From Flavobacterium yafengii (GTDB lineage: Bacteria; Bacteroidota; Bacteroidia; Flavobacteriales; Flavobacteriaceae): a stretch of 64,000 bases of DNA. How positions within the stretch are numbered: position 1 is the stretch's first letter; every line of letters begins with the position of its first letter. A program made the translations under genes and the position numbers. The stretch lies in the NCBI RefSeq assembly GCF_030010375.1, contig NZ_JASCRY010000002.1:310001-374000 (forward strand). The letters run 5' to 3'. The notes under the pieces were generated by a model. That model ran no database searches. It was not told the origin of the DNA and saw only the letters and a program-made list of their open reading frames with translations. Positions 18,401 through 25,336 of the stretch are shown piece by piece.

Positions 18401-18929
18401 AATAAGGAACATTCTCTAAAACTTTTTTGTCTAATTTAGAAACTGAGGTACTTAACGTTTTTCTGTTCTGTGACCCATATCCCACAACAATAACTTCATT
18501 CATTTGTTGTCCTACCTCTTTTAGTACAATGTTTAGCAGTTCATTTCCAATGGCTACTTCTTGTTCTTGAAGACCTATGTATGAAACAACAATTGTTGTA
18601 GTATTGTCTGGAACTTCAAATGCAAAATTTCCATCAAAATCTGTCTGTGTTGAAATAGTAGTGCCTTTAGCAATAATATTTACTCCAGGTAAAGATTCTC
18701 CTTTTTCATTAGTTACCCTTCCTGTAATTTTCTTTTGAAATAGGTCTAATGTGTTTGCATCTTTTGTAACAATACCGTTTTTCTCTGAAGAAATAACCGT
18801 TTTTGTGGATGCCGTAGCGGATGCTTGTACGGTAAAAGCTACTAGAAATAAGGATGTTAATTTCATAGCTTTCCCTAGGTTAGGGGTAAGCCAATAATTT
18901 TTCGGCTTGCTTTTTGGTAATAAATACAT
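15480..18929 (-). CDS. SusC/RagA-family TonB-linked outer-membrane transporter (sialic-acid locus)
   Basis: A 1,149-residue TonB-dependent channel. After the export region come a carboxypeptidase-regulatory-like domain (from about residue 67, ITGRVTNEKGESLPGVNII), a TonB-box-like stretch leading to NEVIVVGYGSQ, a plug domain with DAAATSIYGARASNGVI, and a C-terminal barrel ending in NFILGLNIGL. It would import sialic acid or sialylated glycans captured by SusD. The start at 18929 gives a basic N-terminal extension common in this family; MKLTSLFL at 18866 is an alternative. A candidate antisense RNA promoter overlaps the first start codon. It is the first structural gene of the nan operon. Confidence 0.95.
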   Translation of the reverse strand: MYLLPKSKPKNYWLTPNLGKAMKLTSLFLVAFTVQASATASTKTVISSEKNGIVTKDANTLDLFQKKITGRVTNEKGESLPGVNIIAKGTTISTQTDFDGNFAFEVPDNTTTIVVSYIGLQEQEVAIGNELLNIVLKEVGQQMNEVIVVGYGSQNRKTLSTSVSKLDKKVLENVPYSNVTQSLQGNVTGLVVRTASGQPGKASNIIIRGGTSIDNPSGATPLYIVDGVIRTQIDDINSADIASLQVLKDAAATSIYGARASNGVIIITTSTGKAGKTKITYNVSTQNSQVGKKYDFLDGGDYIRLQRLGLYNAAEIAGLSTTTGIARLGQLTGATPAGTGNNLLNNTPFATLLKSNLDANTIQGLQAKGWQEMTDPLNANNTIMYKSTNWNDVLFQNAITQNHTLGFSGGGDAGVFDLSLGYLKGDGITIFTGYQRFTSKLNASLKLADNFTINGRVLYSKSSNNQVVANSVVFNRYLGNSPTTKLYLEDGTLAPGQNNINGNPLYQMSKVKGINENNKLQMSVDGDLKITSDLTFTPSLSLYNENENNNTFQQAFLSGSNGLVDNTRTATRLSNQIAQIQYEGVFSYAKSLENTGDFQAKLGVSKFDRTIKTFNASGKGSPSDLAQTLDSSPIPVSVYSNNTRLVLNSVFGRVNYDYKSRYFATASFRYDGSSSLGPDNKYGFFPGLSAGWNAHEETFWKVMPEVVSSFKLRGSYGVNGNLGTLGDFQSGGLYSGTTNGFANSYNGQSAIVNSQIANPGLKWEQSQTINGGFDLGLHNDRIRVIGDFYNKLTSDLLTNLTLPSNSGFSTVLTNLGGLRSKGFELELNANVYNQNDLKINVGANVSHNTNVIEKLPFNGNLNNRIGGTEIWDAASGTYKYVGGLQEGQKIGDFYAHKQLYILSTQAEADAYNLTTHDNYVTKTAVAGGNPTGKKFAGDAVFEDTDNNGIIDSRDRTYMGNMFPKFVGGFNFDVNYKGLSLTVRTDYSLGATIYNEARARFVGQFQGNYGLLAESLQSWQNEGDITNVPRYRWADQTNQNNLFRSEASGAGYNTNMFQGNSRYYESGDYLCIREITVSYTIPKSIIDKVKLASVRVYLTGSNLHYFTKYSGLSPEVQGIDGGSSLGLNDAGAKGTYPVPKNFILGLNIGL

Positions 18930-18936
18930 ACTTTTG
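18907..18936 (+). promoter_or_regulatory. Plus-strand promoter facing away from susC (candidate antisense RNA promoter)
   Basis: TTG (18907-18909), a 19-nt spacer and TACTTTTG (18929-18936) match the Bacteroidota promoter. It overlaps the antisense of the susC start codon and points into the susC 5' leader. No protein gene lies downstream of it on the plus strand. Confidence 0.6.
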
Positions 18937-18941
18937 TAATG

Positions 18942-19050
18942 GTTAGGTTAATAATAATTTTCCTTCTTGGTTTATTTATTTGTTTTCCAACCACTGTTCT
19001 TTTTGTGAAGAACCAGCCAGCAATGTTTAGAGCATATGCTGGCTTTTTTT
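18942..19050 (+). ncRNA. Candidate cis-antisense small RNA over the susC 5' leader
   Basis: A predicted transcript of about 110 nt runs from the promoter at 18907-18936 to a terminator: stem GCCAGCA (19016-19022) with TGCTGGC (19037-19043), then seven T. It is antisense to the region directly upstream of susC. In Bacteroides fragilis, antisense RNAs in this position (DonS) repress their glycan loci, which is established knowledge. Extension to this locus is inference. The rest of the 18930-19475 gap has one weak minus-strand -7 box at 19217-19224 and a dyad at 19379-19399. Confidence 0.5.
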
Positions 19051-19378
19051 ATGGATAACAAATGAATATTTTGTAAAAAAGGGTATCCCCAATTTTGGTT
19101 GTTTTTTATTTTAGCAATCTAAAAACTGTTCTTTGTATTTTAAGAATATGAATTATGGCTTAGTTTTGAAGAATCATTACCAATAGAAAAAATCATATAA
19201 ATAGAAACATTACAGTCAAAAATACGTGTTGAGATTAATAATTTTAAAATATAAAATCTCTTTTTTTGTAATAGTAATTTTGAACGGAGTTTTCGTTTGA
19301 ACTATTTTATCTTATTGACCCTCTGTAGTGTAGGATTTAGAAGATATAATAAAAGAACAATTTAAAAATAGAATTTTT

Positions 19379-19399
19379 CCGTGTTATTTATTATCACGG
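19379..19399. promoter_or_regulatory. Dyad CCGTG-N11-CACGG, possible operator
   Basis: A 21-bp dyad with 5-bp arms and an AT-only centre lies between the ROK regulator stop and susC. There is no T run to make it a terminator. ROK repressors bind AT-centred dyads, so it is a candidate operator, but the arms are short and only one copy was noticed. Confidence 0.25.
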
Positions 19400-19475
19400 T
19401 GTAAATATATAAATAAATTTAATAAATACAATGTACTTATTAAATTATTTTAATAATTAAAATTTTGAGGTAATT

Positions 19476-20708
19476 TTAATCATTTATTAGTGGAGATAAC
19501 ATCTTTTCTTTTATGACGCAACAAGCTCCAATGACACCTGCCCGACGACCTAAAGTCGATTTTTTAAGTTTCATATCACGGTTAACTAAACCTAATGAAT
19601 ATTTTTTTAATGCAGATTGAATAGGTAATAGCGTGTAATCCCCTAATTGAGCGAAATCCCCACCAATTACCAATAAATCAGGATTAAAGATATTGAGTAG
19701 AATAGACAAATAACGTCCCATTTTCTCACTTTGCTTGGTCACCAAATCAACACATAGCGTATCTTCTAAAGTCAAAGCTCCCGCAATAATTGCATGATGC
19801 TGTAAAGCCAAAGCATTTTCATCAAGAACTACTTTTGATTGTTTGCCTTCCTTTAAAGCAGCCTTAAACTGATTTACGAGTGACCAACCTGAAATTTCAG
19901 TCTCTAAACATCCAAGTTTGCCACACTGGCACATAATTCCATTATCAAAGATGGTGCTGTGTCCAAATTCTCCAGAATAACCGGATTTACCATAATAAAG
20001 TTTTCCGTCGGTTATCATTCCTATAGCAACACCCCAACTATAATTAAGAAATATGATATTCTGTTCATCATCAACTACTCCTTCAGAATATTCACCAAAA
20101 GTCATCGCTCTGGTGTCATTTTCTAAATGAACCGGTAAATCTAATTGCTCTGAAATGATTTCTGTCAAAGGTCTGTTTTCGCTAAAGAAATAATTATAGC
20201 TAAATCCCTCCATTGAATTTATTCGACCTGAAAAATTAATACAAGCTCCCACAATCATCTTTTTTTCTACAGAACTGTCTTCTACGAATGAATTAATTAG
20301 AGTACAAAATTCCAATAAAGATTCTTGAGTATTTTGTAAACCAAACGAAGTACCTAATTCGATGCTTACAAATTCATTTTTAATGTTTTGTAAGCCAATG
20401 GACATACTGGCTATATTTACTTCGACGCCTAGAAAGTAAGCACAAGTAGGATTGATGCTGTATAAAGAAGGACGTCTTCCGCCGCTATTGGTAACTTTTC
20501 CCAGATCTATTACATAACCTTCTGACAATAATTCATTAACGGCTTTAGTTACCGTTGGAACACTAGATTGTAGTTCAGAACTTAATTCAGCTATCGTAGC
20601 ATTACCGGCAGACAATAATCGTTTTACGATTGCTTGTCTTAGCATGTGCCACTTTTGTCCAGAAAGGCTTTTGTCTTTACTACTATCTAATAAATCTTTT
20701 AAACTCAT
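19476..20708 (-). CDS. ROK-family transcriptional regulator (NagC/Mlc-like) of the sialic-acid locus
   Basis: A 410-residue regulator. Residues about 20-85 form a winged helix (ATIAELSSELQSSVPTVTKA). The rest is a ROK sugar-binding fold with LENDTRAMTFGEY, GYSGEFGHS and the zinc motif CQCGKLGCLE. Where ROK kinases carry the ATP-binding DxGxT motif, this protein reads GVEVNIASM, so it is probably a regulator without kinase activity. It likely senses an amino sugar such as ManNAc, GlcNAc or GlcNAc-6-P and controls the susC-nagB operon that follows on the same strand after 546 nt. The effector is inferred from context. Confidence 0.88.
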   Translation of the reverse strand: MSLKDLLDSSKDKSLSGQKWHMLRQAIVKRLLSAGNATIAELSSELQSSVPTVTKAVNELLSEGYVIDLGKVTNSGGRRPSLYSINPTCAYFLGVEVNIASMSIGLQNIKNEFVSIELGTSFGLQNTQESLLEFCTLINSFVEDSSVEKKMIVGACINFSGRINSMEGFSYNYFFSENRPLTEIISEQLDLPVHLENDTRAMTFGEYSEGVVDDEQNIIFLNYSWGVAIGMITDGKLYYGKSGYSGEFGHSTIFDNGIMCQCGKLGCLETEISGWSLVNQFKAALKEGKQSKVVLDENALALQHHAIIAGALTLEDTLCVDLVTKQSEKMGRYLSILLNIFNPDLLVIGGDFAQLGDYTLLPIQSALKKYSLGLVNRDMKLKKSTLGRRAGVIGACCVIKEKMLSPLIND

Positions 20709-20747
20709 TATTGTTACTTTTTAAAAAAATTCAATGGGATTCATTTA

Positions 20748-20775
20748 CAAACTTACTATAATTTTTTTTAGACAA
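20748..20775 (-). promoter_or_regulatory. Promoter of the ROK regulator gene
   Basis: On the minus strand TTG (20773-20775), a 17-nt spacer and TAAGTTTG (20748-20755) match the Bacteroidota promoter, about 40 nt before the start codon. Confidence 0.6.
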
Positions 20776-20835
20776 TGATTTAAATCTTAGCTTAGTATTA
20801 AATTTAGATTTCACTTTGTAATAATCACGAGAAAT

Positions 20836-20898
20836 AAAAAGCCTGTATATAGTAGTATTTACAGGCTTTTGATTTCAATTGAAAATTAATTTGTAGAG
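20836..20898 (-). terminator. Terminator after ilvA; copy B of a repeated terminator element
   Basis: Stem 20836-20851 with 20856-20870 (one mismatch), with A/T runs on both sides. The block 20836-20898 is about 90% identical to 2391-2455, including about 28 nt outside the hairpin. It lies 38 nt past the ilvA stop and would also stop plus-strand transcription. Confidence 0.8.
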
Positions 20899-20935
20899 TG
20901 CTAAGAATCTCGAATAAAATTGCTGGCGTTGCAGG

Positions 20936-22180
20936 TTATCCTATTAATTGAGTAAATAAATCATGCCTTTCATTGAGGTATTGGTATTCGAATCCTTTCC
21001 TATTCATATTGGTTTTGATGGCTTGAATGTCATTTGGATTCTTCAATTCTAATCCTACAACTACCGATCCTACTTCACGGCTATTTTTTTTGGCAAACTG
21101 AAAATAAGTAATGTCATCATCCGGACCTAAAATATCGTTTACAAATTCCTTTAAAGCTCCGGGACGCTGTGGAAACTGAATCATAAAATAATGCATTAAT
21201 CCTTCGTAGAGTAAAGAACGTTCTTTGATTTCGGCAGTTCTTTCGATGTCATTATTACTGCCACTTACAATGCAAACTACTGTTTTTCCTTTTATTTCAT
21301 CCTTGTAAAAATCTAATGCAGCGATGGTTAATGCTCCGGCAGGTTCAACCACCATGGCTTCTTCATTGTAAAGTCGTAATATGGTGGTACATACTTTTCC
21401 TTCGGGAACCAATATGATATGGTCCAGATTTTTTTTGCAAATATCAAAAGTCAGGTCGCCCACTTGTTTTACGGCAGCTCCATCAACAAATTTATCGATA
21501 GTGTCCAATGCCGTGTTTTTGTCATTGGCAATTGAAGTTTTCATCGAAGGTGCCCCTTGAGGCTCTACACCAATAATTTTAGTACTAAGACTCAATTGTT
21601 TGAATACGGTTGAAAGTCCAGAAGCCAGTCCGCCACCACCGATGGGTACAAAAACATAATCGATAGGTTCTTTGTACGTGTCCAGAATTTCTAACCCAAC
21701 GGTTCCTTGACCGGCAATGACTTCTACATCATCAAAAGGATGGATGAACGCTTTATTGTTTAGAGTGGCGTCGGCTATCGCTTTTGCGTAAGCGTCATCA
21801 AATGTATCTCCTGTCAAAACAATTTCGACGTAGTTTTTACCAAATAATTGAACCTGTTTGACTTTTTGTTTGGGCGTGGTTTTTGGCATGTAAATTTTTC
21901 CCATTATTTTCAAAAGATGGCAAGAAAAGGCAACTCCTTGTGCATGATTTCCAGCGCTTGCGCAAATGATTCCGTGCTCTTTTTCGGGAGTGGTAAGTGT
22001 GCACATTTTATTATAAGCGCCTCTTATTTTATAGGATCGAACAACTTGTAGGTCTTCGCGTTTTAGTAGAACAGTTGCACCAAATTCCTCTGATAAATTT
22101 AAATTTTCGATCAGTGGAGTAGGAGAGACAACGTTTTGAAGTTGTTTTTGTGCTTGTTGTATTGCTGTAAATAAAGTCAT
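20936..22180 (-). CDS. ilvA: Threonine ammonia-lyase (threonine dehydratase)
   Basis: A 414-residue PLP enzyme that deaminates threonine to 2-oxobutanoate, the entry to isoleucine synthesis. Seen: the PLP lysine in SYKIRGAYN, the glycine loop PIGGGGLASGLS, the cofactor-binding SGSNND, and a C-terminal ACT-like regulatory domain from about residue 325 (MIQFPQRPGALKEFVNDILG). One regulatory domain rather than two matches the shorter form of the enzyme. It follows ilvN by 31 nt, and both lie behind two Ile/Val leader-peptide attenuators, supporting a biosynthetic rather than catabolic role. Confidence 0.95.
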   Translation of the reverse strand: MTLFTAIQQAQKQLQNVVSPTPLIENLNLSEEFGATVLLKREDLQVVRSYKIRGAYNKMCTLTTPEKEHGIICASAGNHAQGVAFSCHLLKIMGKIYMPKTTPKQKVKQVQLFGKNYVEIVLTGDTFDDAYAKAIADATLNNKAFIHPFDDVEVIAGQGTVGLEILDTYKEPIDYVFVPIGGGGLASGLSTVFKQLSLSTKIIGVEPQGAPSMKTSIANDKNTALDTIDKFVDGAAVKQVGDLTFDICKKNLDHIILVPEGKVCTTILRLYNEEAMVVEPAGALTIAALDFYKDEIKGKTVVCIVSGSNNDIERTAEIKERSLLYEGLMHYFMIQFPQRPGALKEFVNDILGPDDDITYFQFAKKNSREVGSVVVGLELKNPNDIQAIKTNMNRKGFEYQYLNERHDLFTQLIG

Positions 22181-22211
22181 TTTTTTAGTATTTGGAATTT
22201 AAAATTTTGAA

Positions 22212-22652
22212 TTAAAAGGAATTCATTGGTTCTAATTCGGCTATTATTGTGCTTAATTGTTGGATTGTTTCTTTGTGTGTTTTACTGGTGTAAACGCAAT
22301 AATCAGTTTCTTGAATAATTGGAAAGGCATTGATAATTGATGTGACTTGTTTTTCTTTTTCATCGGAATTCGGAAACTTAAATAGTAGAATTTGGTGAGT
22401 AGAAAGCTCAGCTTCAGTCTGTAAATAACATTTAAAAACTTCAATGATTTTTTCTATTTGATACACTATGTTTTGGACTGCTAATTCTGTTTCAATAAGC
22501 GTAATCGTAAACCGATATAAATTTACTGTTTTGCAAAAAAATACGGAGAAGCTGTTTATGTTTATTTTTCTTCGAGTCAAAATAAGGACCACTTTATTGA
22601 TTAATCCTTCCTGTTTTTCACTGAAAAGTGTTATTGTAAATTCTTGTTTCAT
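22212..22652 (-). CDS. ilvN: Acetolactate synthase small subunit-like ACT-domain protein
   Basis: A 146-residue protein with an N-terminal ACT domain (FTITLFSEKQEGLINKVVLI, then RRKININSFSV), the arrangement of the acetolactate synthase regulatory subunit. Positions 80-146 form a poorly conserved second half. It is shorter than the usual 160-180 residues. The large-subunit gene ilvB, and ilvC and ilvD, are not beside it, which is unusual. It may regulate a distant IlvB or, given its pairing with ilvA, have a changed role. It is the first protein gene after a tandem attenuator. Confidence 0.75.
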   Translation of the reverse strand: MKQEFTITLFSEKQEGLINKVVLILTRRKININSFSVFFCKTVNLYRFTITLIETELAVQNIVYQIEKIIEVFKCYLQTEAELSTHQILLFKFPNSDEKEKQVTSIINAFPIIQETDYCVYTSKTHKETIQQLSTIIAELEPMNSF

Positions 22653-22676
22653 TGCTGAATATTTTGTTTTTAGTTT

Positions 22677-22716
22677 AAAAAAAAAGCCTCTCTCAATTTG
22701 AACTGAGAAAGGCTTT
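22677..22716 (-). terminator. Attenuator terminator 2 of the ilvN-ilvA leader
   Basis: A 13-bp stem with one mismatch (22683-22695 with 22704-22716), an 8-nt loop, and nine T on the minus strand. It lies between leader peptide 2 and the ilvN start, so it should stop transcription unless translation of the leader stalls. Confidence 0.85.
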
Positions 22717-22740
22717 ATTAGAGAATAGAATCCTGACTCG

Positions 22741-22797
22741 TCATGTGAAACGAATAATGATAATTACGATACTAATAATTGTTGCTAAATTTTTCAT
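22741..22797 (-). CDS. ilv leader peptide 2 (Ile/Val-rich)
   Basis: ATG at 22795-22797 opens an 18-codon frame reading MKNLATIISIVIIIIRFT and ending in TGA. It holds seven Ile codons and one Val codon in a short stretch, directly before a strong terminator and the ilvN-ilvA genes. This is the classic layout of an attenuation leader in which scarce charged tRNA-Ile stalls the ribosome. Confidence 0.8.
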   Translation of the reverse strand: MKNLATIISIVIIIIRFT

Positions 22798-22810
22798 ATA
22801 TATTTAAAAT

Positions 22811-22836
22811 AAAAAACCTCCCGATTTGGGAGGTTT
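22811..22836 (-). terminator. Attenuator terminator 1 of the ilvN-ilvA leader
   Basis: A perfect 9-bp stem (22814-22822 with 22828-22836, core ACCTCCC/GGGAGGT), a 5-nt loop and a T run on the minus strand. It lies between leader peptides 1 and 2. Confidence 0.85.
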
Positions 22837-22882
22837 CATAAATTGTATATTGATTACTTATTTATATAACACCTCGCCATAA

Positions 22883-22936
22883 TTATCGAATGATAATTAT
22901 AATAATGACAATGATGATGTTAACTAAGTGTTTCAT
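22883..22936 (-). CDS. ilv leader peptide 1 (Ile-rich)
   Basis: ATG at 22934-22936 opens a 17-codon frame reading MKHLVNIIIVIIIIIIR, then TAA. Nine of its 17 codons are Ile, with two Val and one Leu. It starts about 18 nt after a TACATTTG -7 box and is followed by terminator 1. The two leader/terminator modules share the MK-x-L start and a run of Ile ending in Arg, so one probably arose by duplication of the other. Confidence 0.85.
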   Translation of the reverse strand: MKHLVNIIIVIIIIIIR

Positions 22937-22953
22937 TTTTTCTTGATAAGGTG

Positions 22954-22961
22954 CAAATGTA
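22954..22961 (-). promoter_or_regulatory. -7 box of the ilvN-ilvA leader promoter
   Basis: The minus strand reads TACATTTG, a full match to TAnnTTTG, 17 nt before leader peptide 1. A clear TTG at -33 is lacking. In the remaining gap (22962-23146) no other feature was seen. Confidence 0.55.
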
Positions 22962-23146
22962 TTGATTTTTTGGAAACCGAAATAATAATTTATTATTTCT
23001 TTACTGTTTTTTATTTTCAGCTATCATAAGTAGATACTGAACTAGAATTTAAATTACGATAACAGATTGATATCAGTAAGAGAGGAAATATTAAAATCAA
23101 TGCAACAAATCACTATAGCGTCTTTGGTCGATAAACAATAATCAAA

Positions 23147-24247
23147 CTACAACCAGATGGTTTCTTTTTGTTTGATATTATTTGAAATTTTCAAAATATC
23201 TTTTAGTATAGCTCTGGCAGCGATCTCTTTTCCTGAGCCGGTTCCTTGAATTATGATTGGATTTTTACTATTTGTTTTAGTGTATATTTCTATTAAATTT
23301 TCGGTGTCTTGTAACTGACCAAGGGCTGAATTAACAGGTACAGAAATCAATTTGACCTCTATTTTTTCGCTTTCAATATCAAATTCTCCAACGTATCGTA
23401 AAACATGATTCTCATTCTGAGTCAGTTTAGCGATTCTATACGGTTTATCTAATAAATTTTTATTGTTTTTGTATGCTGACTTAGTGTGGGTTTCATTGAG
23501 AGTAGGTATTAATAAAGGCATAATTTGTACCTCTTTCAATTCTGCTTTATGCTCTATTTCTCGGGCTAGAATTACTAATTTTTCGGCTACAGCATTTCCG
23601 GAAAGATCTTCGCGGGAATCAATTTTGGTATAGCCTAATTTTTCAGCATCTTCTATTATTTTTGAAAACGGAATGTCTTCATTTCCAAATCTATTAAAGA
23701 TATAACTCAATGAACTGGAGAATACCCCTCTGATTTTTGTGATTTTTTCCCCTGAAAAATGCAACTCTTTAATCGTGTTTAGAATTGGCAATCCCGCACT
23801 GATATTTGCTTCATATAAATAGTCTTTATCGAATTTTTTTAGATTTCTACGAATTTCAGTATAAAAATCATGATGTAATATATTGGCCGTTTTATTAGCA
23901 GCTACAATATTAAAACCATTTTGTATCAATGAAATGTACGATTTTACAATGTCGGGACTATTGGTTGCATCAACGGCAATCAGATTTTCTAATCCCTGAT
24001 TTGTGGTATATTCTATAATATCTTCGACTCTGAAAGGAATGGCAGATTGTGCAAAATTTGCTTCCCAAGTATTCGCCAAACCCTCTTTTTCAAAAAAAGC
24101 TAAACTGGAATTGGTTATGATTGGGAAACGCAATTCGATATTATACTTTTCCTGAAAAAAATGCTGGCTTTCCAGAACCTGTTGGATTAAACTGCCTCCT
24201 ACGTTTCCAATTCCAAAAAGAACTATGTTAATTCTAAGCGCTGACAT
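23147..24247 (-). CDS. hom: Homoserine dehydrogenase
   Basis: A 366-residue enzyme that reduces aspartate semialdehyde to homoserine, the substrate of the acetyltransferase encoded just upstream. Seen: the N-terminal Rossmann motif VLFGIGNVGGSLIQQ, ANKTAN after the first beta-alpha unit, the catalytic-domain segment GVFSSSLSYIFN, and EDLSGNAVAEKLVILAREI. The ACT domain of larger forms is absent. It overlaps metX by 14 nt, so the two are translationally coupled. Function in methionine rather than threonine supply is inferred from the operon. Confidence 0.92.
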   Translation of the reverse strand: MSALRINIVLFGIGNVGGSLIQQVLESQHFFQEKYNIELRFPIITNSSLAFFEKEGLANTWEANFAQSAIPFRVEDIIEYTTNQGLENLIAVDATNSPDIVKSYISLIQNGFNIVAANKTANILHHDFYTEIRRNLKKFDKDYLYEANISAGLPILNTIKELHFSGEKITKIRGVFSSSLSYIFNRFGNEDIPFSKIIEDAEKLGYTKIDSREDLSGNAVAEKLVILAREIEHKAELKEVQIMPLLIPTLNETHTKSAYKNNKNLLDKPYRIAKLTQNENHVLRYVGEFDIESEKIEVKLISVPVNSALGQLQDTENLIEIYTKTNSKNPIIIQGTGSGKEIAARAILKDILKISNNIKQKETIWL

Positions 24248-25235
24248 AATTTTGTGTTTTATGATTTAAAAAAATAGGGTTCAATATATCTGATAATTGG
24301 TTGAATTCTATCAAGAATGCATCATGTCCATGAATAGATTGAATTTGATGGTAAAAAACATTTTGCTTTATATTTTTTAGTCCACGGTAGGTTTTTCGGC
24401 TTTCGTCAGCGATGAACAAACAGTCAGTATCAATCGTAATGAGGTGAATATTAGATTGAATGGTATTGGCTACAGCCAAAAAATCTTGTCTACTGCGGGT
24501 AATATCATTCGTCTTTAGCAAATGATTCATCAACTTATAAGCAGCCAATCGATACCTGTTTTTCAACTGAATTCCATGACCGAGCAACCAATTTTCGATT
24601 TGAAGAATGGAGGAACTGTCTAATTTGTTTCTTTGAAATCGTTGATTTACATATTCGGGCGTTCTATACAATAAAGTAGCATGCAATCGTGCATCAACAA
24701 TTGGGTCGTCCGAGTTATTGAGAATTTGATCTTGTATTAAAACATTCGCAATTACCCAATCAGTAGCTTTCCAATCAGTGGCAATTGGAATTAAATTTTC
24801 AATTCTTTCGGGTTGTAAAGCTGCCATTTCCCATGCAATTGCACCACCTAAACTTCCACCAATGATTGTAAAAACAGTTTCTATTTTTAAATAAAATAAG
24901 CCTTCCCAAAAAATTCTGGCAATATCACGAACGGTGAAATCACGGTAGTTGTCTATTAAATTCCCAACTTGGTCATCGTATCCGTTTCCTGGAATGTTAA
25001 AAACAATTACGGTAAAATAATTTGTATCAATGGATTTGTTTTCTCCGACAACACCATTCCACCAGCCGTTTTTTCCGGAAACGGTTGAGTTTCCTGTCAA
25101 AGAATGATTCACCACGACGATTGGCGCATGACTAATGGGCGGACCAAAAACTTGATAGGATAAAGAAATATATGTTTTCTGTTTCCCTATTTCTAAATCA
25201 AAATTAAAAAGATCTATTTTTTCTATATTTTCCAT
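24234..25235 (-). CDS. metX: Homoserine O-acetyltransferase
   Basis: A 333-residue alpha/beta-hydrolase fold enzyme that activates homoserine with acetyl-CoA for sulfhydrylation by MetY. Seen: the NHSLTGNSTVSG segment with WWNGVVG, the nucleophile elbow in IIGGSLGGAIAWEMA, a late aspartate in TIDTDCLF, and the catalytic histidine in IHGHDAFLIE. It is slightly shorter than the usual 350-380 residues. It lies between metY (101-nt gap containing a palindromic element) and hom (14-nt overlap). Confidence 0.93.
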   Translation of the reverse strand: MENIEKIDLFNFDLEIGKQKTYISLSYQVFGPPISHAPIVVVNHSLTGNSTVSGKNGWWNGVVGENKSIDTNYFTVIVFNIPGNGYDDQVGNLIDNYRDFTVRDIARIFWEGLFYLKIETVFTIIGGSLGGAIAWEMAALQPERIENLIPIATDWKATDWVIANVLIQDQILNNSDDPIVDARLHATLLYRTPEYVNQRFQRNKLDSSSILQIENWLLGHGIQLKNRYRLAAYKLMNHLLKTNDITRSRQDFLAVANTIQSNIHLITIDTDCLFIADESRKTYRGLKNIKQNVFYHQIQSIHGHDAFLIEFNQLSDILNPIFLNHKTQNYVSA

Positions 25236-25260
25236 TTTTTACGGTTTTAAGATTCAAGTA

Positions 25261-25331
25261 GTTTTTTGTTTTTAGAAAAGCCGCCTTTGGAACCAAAAAC
25301 AAACCAAAGGCACGCTTTTCAACCAAAAAAC
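25261..25331. repeat. 71-bp palindromic element between metY and metX
   Basis: Nested inverted arms are seen: GTTTTTTG/CAAAAAAC (25261-25268, 25324-25331), GAAAAGC/GCTTTTC (25275-25281, 25314-25320), and CCTTTGG/CCAAAGG (25284-25290, 25304-25310). No T run follows on the minus strand, so read-through to metX is expected. It resembles a dispersed palindromic repeat placed inside an operon. Confidence 0.6.
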
Positions 25332-25336
25332 AAAAA

